From Aquimarina acroporae (GTDB taxonomy: Bacteria; Bacteroidota; Bacteroidia; Flavobacteriales; Flavobacteriaceae): a stretch of DNA of 64,000 nucleotides. Each line of letters opens with the position of its first letter. The first letter of the stretch is position 1. A program made the position numbers and the translations under genes. Of this stretch, positions 1-9,400 are shown piece by piece. The stretch spans positions 1 through 64,000 of the forward strand of contig NZ_JALPRE010000015.1 of assembly GCF_023195925.1 (NCBI RefSeq), in the 5' to 3' direction. The notes under the pieces were generated by a model, which saw only the letters and a program-made list of their open reading frames with translations, was not told the DNA's origin and searched no databases.

Positions 1-104
1 ACATCGTACAAGGAGGATTCGCAGCTGCATCTACAGTTGAGTCTACAAGTGGAGATTCAGACGTAGTAAGTGGTAAGAAAGATGGAAATACTATCACTAG
101 ATAA
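1..104 (+). CDS. 3' end of an unrecognised gene
   Basis: An open frame enters from the left edge and stops at TAA 102-104. It gives about 33 residues, rich in Ala, Ser, Thr and Gly and ending KKDGNTITR. No domain can be recognised from so short a tail. A strong hairpin (231-260) and a terminator-like hairpin (310-340) follow on the same strand, which is consistent with this being the 3' end of a transcription unit. I cannot name the product. Confidence 0.45.
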   Translation, partial: IVQGGFAAASTVESTSGDSDVVSGKKDGNTITR

Positions 105-230
105 TTAGATAGTAGACCTTGAAGAGGTTCGTGAAGCCTCGAAAAACAATATTTCCCATTTTAATGAGAAAATAGGATGGGTTGGAGACCAGTATACAGA
201 AAATGTACGGTGTCAAGTTACAATTCTCAA

Positions 231-260
231 CTATTATTTAGTTGAAAAACTAAATAATAG
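231..260. repeat. Perfect 13-bp inverted repeat (hairpin), GAAA loop
   Basis: CTATTATTTAGTT (231-243) pairs perfectly with AACTAAATAATAG (248-260) around a 4-base GAAA loop. It lies in the 417-base gap 105-521 between the partial first gene and the TIR gene, and is followed by an A-rich rather than T-rich stretch on the plus strand. It may stabilise the 3' end of the upstream transcript. The rest of the gap holds the terminator at 310-340 and no gene I can support. Confidence 0.6.
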
Positions 261-309
261 AAAAAGATGGAAATAGTGTTTTAAAAAGTTTGGCAGCTTA
301 TTTCACAAT

Positions 310-340
310 AAAAAGGGGTGTATATATGCACCCTTTTTTT
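310..340 (+). terminator. Rho-independent terminator
   Basis: GGGTG pairs with CACCC around a TATATAT loop. The stem is extended by A-T pairs and followed by seven T residues (334-340). It sits on the plus strand downstream of the partial gene at the left edge and upstream of the TIR gene. Confidence 0.7.
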
Positions 341-521
341 ATTTCCATCTTTAAACTTCAAATTTACAAATGTTTATGAATAGCTAAAGCATTTTTTAAC
401 CTCGTTTTCACAACAAATTACGGTTTAAAAGTAAAACTTTTGTTGGAGATTTTCCTACTAAAATTGGAATATTTCCAAATAAAGGAATTAATTTTGTAGT
501 ATACATTTTTAGAGATAAAAA

Positions 522-1541
522 ATGAAACGGTTTAGGTTAAAAGAAAATAGGTCAGCGATGAAAAAGAATAGCTATGAGTACGATGTGGCACTCTCCTTTG
601 CGGGAGAAAATAGGGCTTATGTTGAAGAAGTTGCCAATAGCCTTAAAATTAGAGGAGTAAAAGTGTTTTATGATGCTTTTGAAGAAGCAAGCTTGTGGGG
701 TAAAAACCTTTATGAGTATCTATCAGATATCTATCAGAATAAAGCCAGATATACGGTAATGTTTATATCAGATTTTTACAATGAAAAATTATGGACGAAT
801 CATGAAAGAGTTTCAATGCAAGCACGGGCTTTTCAGGAAAGTCGCGAATACATTTTACCTGCAAGATTTGATAATACAGAAATCCCCGGAATCTTAAAAA
901 CTGTGGGGTACATTAATCTTAATAATAAGTCACCAGATGAGTTGGCCATTCTAATTGAAAAAAAAATAGCCAGAGATCACAAGTTTTTTCGAAGGAGGTG
1001 GTCAAAACTATCAACAATGATAAGTCCAAAGCCCTTCGTTTTCTCTATAAAAATTGTAGATGAAGCTGCCAAAGTGGTAAAAAATGCAAAAGTAGTGTTG
1101 GTAGCCGATAATTCTACGTATCTAGAAGGGAATTCTGATGAAAAAGGCTTAGCTCATTTTATAATAAGAACCCGAAAGGTATACACTATACTCATTGCGC
1201 ATCCCGAATACCCTGCGGTAATGTTTCCTAGTATAAACCCAAAGGAAGACATTGAGATAACTATAGAAAAAACCGAAGGATTTGGTTCTGCAATTATTAA
1301 CAAAAATGGGCAATTACCCAGTATCACAGGGAAAATTGAACCTGTGCTTACCGGAGACAAAGGGTTTGCGCTATATGCAGATAATATTGCCATTGAAGAA
1401 GGAGTTGATCAACCATGTGATTTTGAGTTAAATAAATCTTTATCCTTAGAAGATAATCGGGGAAATATTATACATTTAACCTTTAGATTCTTTCAAGGAC
1501 GAATTGCTTTGATAGATTACTGTAAACACAAATCAATTTAA
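522..1541 (+). CDS. TIR-domain protein with an unidentified C-terminal domain
   Basis: Residues about 18-150 form a bacterial TIR domain. It opens YEYDVALSFAGENR, continues with KVFYDAFEEASLWGK (the Glu residues near 54-55 lie where TIR NADases carry the catalytic Glu), then TVMFIS, and ends in an EYILPARFD..EIPG block. No signal peptide or membrane segment is visible, so the protein is probably cytoplasmic. Residues about 165-250 (SIKIVDEAAKVVKNAKVVLVA..) look like a beta-rich carboxypeptidase-regulatory or Ig-like fold, followed by about 85 residues I do not recognise. The ATG at 558 (MKKNSYEY) is an equally plausible start, being close to the domain edge. The next gene, an asparaginase-family lipoprotein, begins only 13 bases downstream. 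A role in NAD-based defence or signalling is inferred from the TIR family and is not shown here. Confidence 0.85.
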   Translation: MKRFRLKENRSAMKKNSYEYDVALSFAGENRAYVEEVANSLKIRGVKVFYDAFEEASLWGKNLYEYLSDIYQNKARYTVMFISDFYNEKLWTNHERVSMQARAFQESREYILPARFDNTEIPGILKTVGYINLNNKSPDELAILIEKKIARDHKFFRRRWSKLSTMISPKPFVFSIKIVDEAAKVVKNAKVVLVADNSTYLEGNSDEKGLAHFIIRTRKVYTILIAHPEYPAVMFPSINPKEDIEITIEKTEGFGSAIINKNGQLPSITGKIEPVLTGDKGFALYADNIAIEEGVDQPCDFELNKSLSLEDNRGNIIHLTFRFFQGRIALIDYCKHKSI

Positions 1542-1554
1542 ACTCAAACTTATC

Positions 1555-2610
1555 ATGCAAAAGATCATCATCTTTTTGGGTCTTGCTTTATTTTGGTCAT
1601 GCAAACAGCAACCTAAGGAAACGGCAGATACCACTGTTATTAATGCCGTAGAAGAAATTCAAAAACCTAAAAATACCTTTGGTATTGTGATTCATGGTGG
1701 TGCAGGAACCATTCTTAAGAAAAATATGACGCCAGAAAAAGAGGCTGCCTATAAAGCTAAATTGGAGGAAGCTATAAAAGTTGGGCATACCATTTTAAAA
1801 AATGGAGGTACCAGTCTCGAAGCTATCGAAAAAACTATAAATATCCTTGAAAATTCACCGCTGTTTAATGCCGGTAAAGGAGCGGTTTTCACTGCCGAAG
1901 GCACAAACGAGTTAGATGCATCCATAATGGATGGAAGTACTTTAAATGCAGGTGCAGTAGCTGGGGTAAAAACAGTAAAAAACCCTATCAACCTTGCCAA
2001 AGAGGTTATGATTAATTCTCCGCATGTTCTTTTGTCGGGATCTGGAGCAGAATTGTTCGCAAAAGAGCAAGGCCTTGAGATTGTTGATCCTTCTTATTTT
2101 TTTACTGAAAGTAGAATGAAAGCTCTCGAAAGGGTTAAAGAAAAAGAAACAAATAAAACAGCATCGTTTTATGACCCCATTATAAAAGATTCAAAATTTG
2201 GAACTGTAGGCTGTGCCGCGTTAGATAAACACGGTAATCTGGCTGCTGGTACTTCTACGGGAGGAATGACCAATAAAAAGTGGAATCGAATTGGTGACTC
2301 ACCCATAATTGGAGCAGGAACCTACGCAAATAACGCCACTTGTGCGGTCTCAAGTACAGGTTGGGGAGAATATTTTATTAGAGGTATGGTAGCCTATGAT
2401 ATTTCTGCCATGATGGAGTACAAAGGAATTTCACTTCAAGAGGCTTCAGAAAAAGTCATTCAAGATAAATTAAAGAATCTCGGAGGAACAGGTGGTATTG
2501 TAGCTATCGATAATCAAGGGAATGTAGCAATGGAATTTAATACTGCAGGTATGTATCGGGCAACAATGAATGCTGCAGGGGACCTTACTGTAGGGATTTA
2601 TAAAGAATAA
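1555..2610 (+). CDS. Isoaspartyl peptidase / L-asparaginase (Ntn hydrolase) lipoprotein
   Basis: This is a plant-type L-asparaginase / isoaspartyl dipeptidase, which hydrolyses beta-aspartyl peptides or asparagine and matures by self-cleavage. The N-terminus carries a lipoprotein signal ending LALFWSC (Cys16), so it should be membrane-anchored in the periplasm or outer membrane. The large-subunit signature HGGAGT is at about 48-52. The small subunit would begin at Thr217 in KFGTVGCAALD, followed by the conserved GTSTGGMTNK and IGAGTYANN segments. The length of 351 aa is normal once the signal peptide is allowed for. It lies 13 bases after the TIR gene, so co-transcription is likely but may be incidental. 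A terminator follows at 2631-2680. Confidence 0.93.
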   Translation: MQKIIIFLGLALFWSCKQQPKETADTTVINAVEEIQKPKNTFGIVIHGGAGTILKKNMTPEKEAAYKAKLEEAIKVGHTILKNGGTSLEAIEKTINILENSPLFNAGKGAVFTAEGTNELDASIMDGSTLNAGAVAGVKTVKNPINLAKEVMINSPHVLLSGSGAELFAKEQGLEIVDPSYFFTESRMKALERVKEKETNKTASFYDPIIKDSKFGTVGCAALDKHGNLAAGTSTGGMTNKKWNRIGDSPIIGAGTYANNATCAVSSTGWGEYFIRGMVAYDISAMMEYKGISLQEASEKVIQDKLKNLGGTGGIVAIDNQGNVAMEFNTAGMYRATMNAAGDLTVGIYKE

Positions 2611-2630
2611 TATTAAAAAAAAATAATTTT

Positions 2631-2680
2631 TAAAAGCTCTGATAATCAGTTTACTGTGTCAGGGCTTTTATTTTTTTTAT
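2631..2680 (+). terminator. Rho-independent terminator after the asparaginase gene
   Basis: AAAAGCTCTGA pairs with TCAGGGCTTTT (one G-T wobble) around a loop of about 17 bases and is followed by a run of T residues. It marks the end of the TIR-asparaginase unit. Confidence 0.75.
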
Positions 2681-2739
2681 AAAACTATACGTGTTCATGT
2701 TTTTTTGTTCGTCTTAGAGATAATTAAAACAAAAAAATT

Positions 2740-3174
2740 ATGAAACAGTTATTTCTAATCACATTATTAAGTTTTTTGTTTCAGAATTCAATTGGGGCGC
2801 AAAACCAATTAATACCCTTAGAAGTTGATCAAAATCCAAATCACGATTTAGCGTTACAATCTATTTCTGAAGATTCTAAACAGGAGATACTACTACAAGG
2901 TACAACACTACAAGAAACCTATACCGCTATTGATCCATTAGAGGATAGAAGGCGACGAAGAGCAGAGAGAAAAGAATACCGCTCAAAACGTCGTTTATGG
3001 AGGCATCAGGAAGCGATAGAAAGATCGAAAAATACGGTGTATACCTATCATGATAACTTCGGGTTTGCTCCTGGGTTTTATCCAAACACTTTTTATAACA
3101 ATCGAATATCTGCTCCAGTGGCCATTGGTTTAGGCCTTCTTGATGTAGCACTATGGAGTAGTTGTTTTTGGTAA
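2740..3174 (+). CDS. Small secreted protein of unknown function
   Basis: A 144-aa protein with a clear signal peptide (MKQLFLITLLSFLFQNSIGA, cleavage before or after the following QN). The middle has a very basic Arg/Lys patch (about residues 66-90: DRRRRRAERKEYRSKRR). The C-terminus is hydrophobic and aromatic (AIGLGLLDVALWSSCFW), which could be a membrane or beta-strand end. I do not recognise a family. It precedes the LpoB-like and COG3014-like lipoprotein genes on the same strand by about 50 bases, so it probably belongs with that envelope set. The basic patch might bind anionic cell-wall polymers or nucleic acid, which is speculation. Confidence 0.7.
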   Translation: MKQLFLITLLSFLFQNSIGAQNQLIPLEVDQNPNHDLALQSISEDSKQEILLQGTTLQETYTAIDPLEDRRRRRAERKEYRSKRRLWRHQEAIERSKNTVYTYHDNFGFAPGFYPNTFYNNRISAPVAIGLGLLDVALWSSCFW

Positions 3175-3223
3175 ATACTTCACTTAAATCTAAATAAAAT
3201 TTCAAAAAAATAGAACTTAAAAT

Positions 3224-3814
3224 ATGAGAACAATTAAAATATCACAGTTAGCTTTTTTAGCAATGATCATAGTAATGTCTTCTTCTTGCGCTAGAAAAAT
3301 TACAAGAGTGGCTCCAGATAGCACCATTGAAGTGAGTGGGAGATGGAATGATACAGATGCACGATTTACAGCCGAAGAAATCACTCATGAATTGATGAAC
3401 GGAAACTGGGCAAATAACCATGTCTTGAGCAAAGGTAAAAAACCGGTTGTAATCGTAGGGTTGATTCGTAATAAAACTCATGAACATATCGAAAGCGAAA
3501 CTTTTGTAAAAGACATCGAGAAATCATTAATCGGTACTCAAAAGGCTACAGTAGTACAAGGAGGAAAAATGAGGGAAGAACTTAGAGCCGAAAGAGCAGA
3601 TCAGCAGAATAATGCTTCTGTTTCAACAGTAAAGAAATTTGGATTGGAAAAAGGAGCAGACTATATGATCCAAGGAAATATCAATTCGATAGTAGACGCT
3701 TATAAACGCAACAAAGTAGTGTATTACCAGGTAGATTTAGAGTTGATAGACTTACAGTCTAATGAAAAGGTTTGGATTGGGGATAAGAAAATCAAAAAGT
3801 TTGTGAAAAATTAG
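3224..3814 (+). CDS. LpoB-like outer-membrane lipoprotein (penicillin-binding protein activator family)
   Basis: A 196-aa lipoprotein with signal peptide and lipobox ending VMSSSC (Cys22). The mature part follows the LpoB / PF13036 pattern: an early GRWNDTDARFTAEEI segment, then KKPVVIVGLIRNKTHEHI, FVKDIEKSL, and a C-terminal GADYMIQGNINSI followed by YYQVDLELIDLQSNEKVW. In enterobacteria LpoB stimulates PBP1B from the outer membrane. In Bacteroidota the family usually sits with a COG3014 gene, as here (the next gene). No class A PBP is adjacent, although pbpC lies 15 kb downstream. Whether it regulates a PBP is inferred from the family. Confidence 0.85.
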   Translation: MRTIKISQLAFLAMIIVMSSSCARKITRVAPDSTIEVSGRWNDTDARFTAEEITHELMNGNWANNHVLSKGKKPVVIVGLIRNKTHEHIESETFVKDIEKSLIGTQKATVVQGGKMREELRAERADQQNNASVSTVKKFGLEKGADYMIQGNINSIVDAYKRNKVVYYQVDLELIDLQSNEKVWIGDKKIKKFVKN

Positions 3815-3932
3815 TTTGTGGGGATGTTTTAATGTTCCGAAGGTGCTTTTGGGGCTCGAAAAAGGGTTACATAGGCAAGAGCCCCAAATCACCTTTGTAA
3901 AAACTGGTTTAAATTGTTATAAGCATTTTATT

Positions 3933-5315
3933 ATGAGGCAGGTATGTGTTTTTGTGAGTGTCTTTTCTTTCTTAATACTATTTACAGCATGTGGCACCTA
4001 TCGCATGAAAACGGATATGTTGCAAGATCAAATCCAACAGAATGATTATGCTAGTGCATTACAAACAGTTGATAACAATAAGTTTTTAAATAAAAAGCGG
4101 AACGAATTACTACTATATCTCGAAAAAGGTAAACTAGCGCATCTTAATAACAATTATGTGCTTAGCAATGAATATTTCAATAAAGCAGATGATCTTATAG
4201 ATCAAAATAGACTTGCACTAGGAGGTAAGGTATTAGGTGTGGTTAGTAACCCAGAACAGGAATTTTATAAAGGAGAAGATTTTGAAAAGGTAGCCATACA
4301 TTATTATAAAGCCCTAAACTATATCTTCTTACAAGACATCGATGAAGCCTTGGTAGAGGCAAGAAGAATTACGCTTCAACTGCAAAGAATCAATGAAAAA
4401 TATCCAGCGGGAAAGAAAAACAGATATACCAATGATACATTTGCACTAACCCTTCAAGGATTGCTATATGAATCTTCTGGAGATATCAATAATGCCTTTG
4501 TAGCTTATCGTAATGCGATAGATATTTACATAGCAAATGGAGGTGATTATTTTGGGGTTGCTATTCCTCAACAGTTAAAGAAAGATTTCTTTAGAACTGC
4601 AGATATCATGGGGTTTGAAAATGAAATAATTCATTATGAAAAGTTACTTGAATTTACATATGAAAGAACAACGCCTAAACCGGCAAATGAGGTAATTGTA
4701 TTCTGGGAAAATGGATTGGTTCCCTATAAAGATGAAACATCATTTATGTTTACGGTCTTACCAAAGAGTGATACCAATGTGTTTTCTATCTATAATGAAG
4801 AGTTGGATCTGTTAATCCCTTTGCCCAACTTATCGAATGATAATAATGACGATTTAGATATTTTTAGAGTGGCGTTTCCCAGATACGTAAAAAGAGAGTC
4901 GTTTTACAGGAAAGGGAGTGTACAGATAGATTCTGTGCAATATCCTTTTCAATTAACCGAGAGTTATGAGCATATAGCTTTCAAAACCTTAAAAGACAGA
5001 ACATATCGCGAAATAGGAAATGTCGCAATACGATTAGCTACTAAAAAGACATCAGAATATATTTTAAAGAACCAGAATGAAGTAGCGGGAACCATTTTGG
5101 GTATATTTAACGCTATTACAGAAGGCGCCGATACCAGAAACTGGCAAACCCTTCCAGAACAAATTCATTATACTAGGATACCATTACCTAAAAAACAGCA
5201 AAATCTAGAGGTAATTCTGGAGGATAGGTATCAAAACAAAGTCAAGAAGGTAGTACCTGTACCTAATTCTGGAAAACTAAGCTTTACCAGATTGTCAACA
5301 CCAGAACTACTGTAG
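3933..5315 (+). CDS. COG3014-like TPR lipoprotein
   Basis: The reading frame is open from 3816, but the ATG at 3933 begins a convincing lipoprotein signal (MRQVCVFVSVFSFLILFTAC, lipobox LFTAC), so I place the start there (460 aa). The first half of the mature protein is helical and TPR-like: QNDYASALQTVDNN, KGKLAHLNNNYVLSNEYFNKAD, FVAYRNAIDIYIANGG. The C-terminal half is beta-rich. Proteins of this type are widespread next to LpoB homologs, which is the arrangement here. The function is unknown; it is probably an envelope assembly or peptidoglycan-associated factor. A terminator is not obvious in the 122-base gap downstream. Confidence 0.75.
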   Translation: MRQVCVFVSVFSFLILFTACGTYRMKTDMLQDQIQQNDYASALQTVDNNKFLNKKRNELLLYLEKGKLAHLNNNYVLSNEYFNKADDLIDQNRLALGGKVLGVVSNPEQEFYKGEDFEKVAIHYYKALNYIFLQDIDEALVEARRITLQLQRINEKYPAGKKNRYTNDTFALTLQGLLYESSGDINNAFVAYRNAIDIYIANGGDYFGVAIPQQLKKDFFRTADIMGFENEIIHYEKLLEFTYERTTPKPANEVIVFWENGLVPYKDETSFMFTVLPKSDTNVFSIYNEELDLLIPLPNLSNDNNDDLDIFRVAFPRYVKRESFYRKGSVQIDSVQYPFQLTESYEHIAFKTLKDRTYREIGNVAIRLATKKTSEYILKNQNEVAGTILGIFNAITEGADTRNWQTLPEQIHYTRIPLPKKQQNLEVILEDRYQNKVKKVVPVPNSGKLSFTRLSTPELL

Positions 5316-5437
5316 GTGTGATATAAGATTCATTCACAAAAACTTTATAATCACTGTTTTCAGGGTAGTCAGAGTCAAAAAAAACCTCTTATTTTGATTT
5401 GGGATTAAAATCGTTTGAAGAATTTAATAGGTAATGT

Positions 5438-6367
5438 ATGCAAACTGCTTTCAAAAGTATTGTGGTTTTTTTGTTGGTAATAATAGGCAGCAATATGGCG
5501 GCACAAAATAGTGTAGGGATATATAATATGAGTTCTGGGTCTCCAGAGGGAGGAAGTAGCTTAGTCATACTTGAAAATGGGAAATTTGTAATACTATATT
5601 TTGGGGGAGCTCAAATAGGGTACTGGAAAAACACTGGGAATAATACCATCTTATTTACCCCTTATAAAGAAGAAAGTAGTTTTCAGGTATACGGAAGGAA
5701 AAACAATCTTTTGAAAAATAAGATTAAGATCGCTTTTTTTGGTTTTGAAAACGCTTCAACATTCATAAGTAGCCATACATCCAAGCCAAAGACATTCAAA
5801 AGAGTTTTTAATGAAGATGCAAACTGTTTTGCTCCTCTTTATACAAAGGTTTTTGATGCCTATACCAAAGAAATTTATTTTGCGGTTGAGCAAGGGTTAA
5901 AAGACCCAGAAGTAGTTAGTTTCGGTACTGAGGGCTATAATGATTTTGTAGCGTATTATATTCCTTCACCCCAAATAGATTCATTTGTTGGTGTTATGAA
6001 AGAAGACAAATTATACATAGAAGAAAATGAAGGTGTCGTAAAAAGGGATTTACCCAGTGAAGGTGAAGATATATTGTTTATTAGGGATTTGGCAAATTCT
6101 ATTGACCAAGTCGAAGATGTCAAAAATTTCAATCCTCAATACAATTCTTTTCAAGCTGAACTACCTTCATATTATGTGTTTGATGAAAGTAAAGGTGCAT
6201 ACATAGATCTTGATGAATATAAGGAAGGTATGGAGCTTGATATAGAGGAATACGATTATGACGATATATCAATTCTATATGAATATAAAAGATGTATCCC
6301 AAATATTCGTAAGGCATCTAACATCACAATAGATGAAGGCTCAGTTTTTATAGAAAGATGTGAATAA
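5438..6367 (+). CDS. Secreted protein of unknown function
   Basis: A 309-aa protein with an N-terminal signal peptide (MQTAFKSIVVFLLVIIGSNMAAQ). The first 100 residues (VGIYNMSSGSPEGGSSLVILENGKFVI..) look like a small beta domain that reports an output state. The C-terminal third is strongly acidic (DLDEYKEGMELDIEEYDYDD). No family is recognised. It stands alone between the COG3014-like gene and the macroglobulin gene with short gaps on both sides. Confidence 0.7.
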   Translation: MQTAFKSIVVFLLVIIGSNMAAQNSVGIYNMSSGSPEGGSSLVILENGKFVILYFGGAQIGYWKNTGNNTILFTPYKEESSFQVYGRKNNLLKNKIKIAFFGFENASTFISSHTSKPKTFKRVFNEDANCFAPLYTKVFDAYTKEIYFAVEQGLKDPEVVSFGTEGYNDFVAYYIPSPQIDSFVGVMKEDKLYIEENEGVVKRDLPSEGEDILFIRDLANSIDQVEDVKNFNPQYNSFQAELPSYYVFDESKGAYIDLDEYKEGMELDIEEYDYDDISILYEYKRCIPNIRKASNITIDEGSVFIERCE

Positions 6368-6455
6368 AATGTAAGCTTTAATTCTTAATCTTAGGAAATA
6401 ATCCAACAAAACAAAAAAATAGTACTTTTATAAAGTCAACTAAATCCAGTCTTTT

Positions 6456-9400
6456 ATGAGATTATCAAAAATTCTTCTTGGGATACTAGCAGTAACACTC
6501 ATATTTTCATGTAAAAAGAAAGATGAAGCCGCGATGGCTGTATCCAATGCATCAGAACTAAGTAAATACCATGAATATATTTCTGATATATCTTCTGGCG
6601 TTATCTCTGTTCATGATCAGGTTTTTGTAGTGCTTCAAACACCAATCGAAGGTTGGAGCGATAATCAAGAGTTGTCAAAAGATCTTCTTTCTGTATCACC
6701 TCGTGTAAGAGGTAAAGTGATTGCTGTAAACAATAGAACTATTTCTTTTCAACCAGAAGAAACCTTCGAAGCAGATACTCAATATACATTTACATTGGAT
6801 CTAGATGAAATAATAGATGATTTAAAAGAGAACTTAGATGATGAATTTGTTTTTGGTGTTAAAACTATCAAACAACAATTTTCGATTATAACAGATAATT
6901 TACAGTCGTATAGTAAAGATTGGCAATACATAGACGGGACCTTGACCACCAGTGACCAACTATCACTTGAGAAAGCAAAACAATTGGTAACAGCATCTCA
7001 AAAAGGAAATGCACTCTCTGTAAAATTTGGAGAATCTATAGAAAAAAGTAGGCAGTTTAGTTTTAGAATTGATAGCATTCAACGTTTTGAAGATGATTCT
7101 ACCATAGAAGTAAAGTGGTCAGGCAAATCTTTTGATATTGATACCGAAGGAGCAGAGGAATTTACAATTCCTGGTAAAAATAATTTTTCTGTGATCAATA
7201 TTTCTGTAGCGAATGTCGATAATCAATATGTAGAAATTAACTTTTCTGATCCGTTAAAGAAAAACCAGAATTTTAATGGATTAGTAACTATAGGAAGCCA
7301 AAAGAAGTTAAAATATACGGTAAACGGAAATGTACTTAAAGTATACCCAAGAAATGAATTAAAAGGCTCTCAGGAGGTGACCATTTTTGAAGGGATACAA
7401 AGTACAGATAACTATAGATTAAAAAATACGTATACAGAGAATATATCATTTCAGCAGGCTAAACCCGAAATTAGGTTGTTGCAAAGTGGTGTTATTCTTC
7501 CTACATCGAATAACCTGAAATTTAATTTTGAAGCCATCAATCTTAGAGCTGTAGAAGTACAGGTAATTAAAGTATATCAAAATAATGTACTTCAGTTTTT
7601 ACAGAATAACAATCTAGATGGTTCAAGTAATATAAGAAGCGTAGCAAGGCCTATTGCCAAGAAATTGATTAATCTTCAGGAAAACGCCTCTCTGAATTTG
7701 AGCAGGTGGAACGCCTTCGCGATTGATCTCAATGAGCTAATTAATCCAGATCCTGGCGCTATTTATAGAATTGAGCTTAATTATCGCAAGCAATATTCAC
7801 TATACAAATGTGAAGGAGAAGCTGCCGATGATACTCCTATCGAAGAGCTTACAGATAATTATGATGAAGAAGAAGAATCAAGCTTTTGGGACACTTCACA
7901 ATATTATTACGACGATTATTATGACTACAATTGGCAAGAAAGAGATAATCCTTGTAGTACTTCGTATTTCAGAGATAAAAAGTTAAGTGCAAACATACTT
8001 GCTTCTAATTTGGGAGTGGTGGTAAAAAAAGGCCTAAATCATTCTTATATGGTTACGGTGAATGATATCGTAACAACTAATCCTTTATCTAATGTAAAAG
8101 TAACTTTCTACAATTACCAGCAACAGGAAATGGGAGTTGCGACTACAGATGCAGAGGGAATGACTGGTTTCGATGCAGATAGACCAGCATATTTTGCAAT
8201 TGCCTCTTCAGGGAAACAACAGACTTATGTAAAGCTAAACGATGGTAATGCATTGTCTGTAAGTAAATTCGATGTTGCCGGGGTTCGATTACAGAGAGGA
8301 ATTAAAGGGTTTATCTTTGGAGAAAGAGGAGTTTGGCGACCAGGAGACACATTATTCTTATCATTTATGTTAAATGATAATGCCAATAAATTGCCTCAAG
8401 GGCACCCTGTCAAGTTCGAACTAAGAGACCCTTATGGAAAAGTTACTCATCAGGAAACCAAAACACAAGGAATCAACAATTTTTACAAATTTGTGGTGAA
8501 TACTTCTGATGAAGCCCCTACGGGAAATTGGTTGGCAAAAGTAATGGTAGGAGGAGCCAGCTTTACCAAATCCTTAAAAATAGAAACTATAAAACCAAAT
8601 CGATTAAAGATAAAAACCACTTTTGAAGATGAAGTTTTAGAAGCCAATAAGAGTGTTACTGGAAATCTTGAAGCCCTTTGGTTACATGGCGCGGTAGCCA
8701 AAAATTTACAAGCAGATATTAACGCGAGATTTAATGCGACAAAAACTAGTTTCAAAAAATTTCCTGGGTATGACTTTGACGATCCTACCAGAAGATTCCG
8801 AACCGAGGAGCAACAGGTTTTTCAAGGTAAAATCTCTGGAGAAGGTAAAGCAAGTTTTAGTCTGAAGCCAAAATTACAGAACAAAGCACCAGGTATGTTG
8901 AAAGCCGCTTTTATTACCAAAGTGTATGAGAACGGAGGTGATTTTAGTACCGATGTAATTACAAAAAATTATTCCCCTTATAATACATATCTGGGTTTAA
9001 GCGCTCCAAAGGGAGATAAGGCAAGAGGAATGTTACTTACCGATACCAAACACAACTTCGATGTGGTTTCTGTTGATGCAAAAGGGAATCCTAAAGCTGT
9101 GAAAAATCTTGAGGTATATGTGTATAAGGTAAATTGGAGATGGTGGTGGGATACCTCTGAAGATAATTTGTCTGAATATAATCGAGGGTCATATCATAAT
9201 GAAGTATTTAAAACGAAAGTGAATACTGGAGCCAATGGAAAAGCCAATTTCACTTTTGAATTGAAATACCCAGAGTGGGGAAGATATTTGGTAAGAGTTG
9301 TAGACCCAAATGGAGGACATGCTACCGGAAAAACTATTTATATCGATTGGCCAGGATGGGCAGGAAAATCTCGAAAAAATGATCCTTCTGCTGCCACAAT

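Noticed and set aside
109..272. Open frame of about 54 codons after the first partial gene (ending KLNNRKRWK)
   Set aside because: No start codon in frame, it spans the 13-bp hairpin, and it shows no recognisable domain; I treat it as chance.
3816..3932. Extension of the COG3014-like gene to 3816
   Set aside because: It would bury the lipoprotein signal peptide that begins at 3933.
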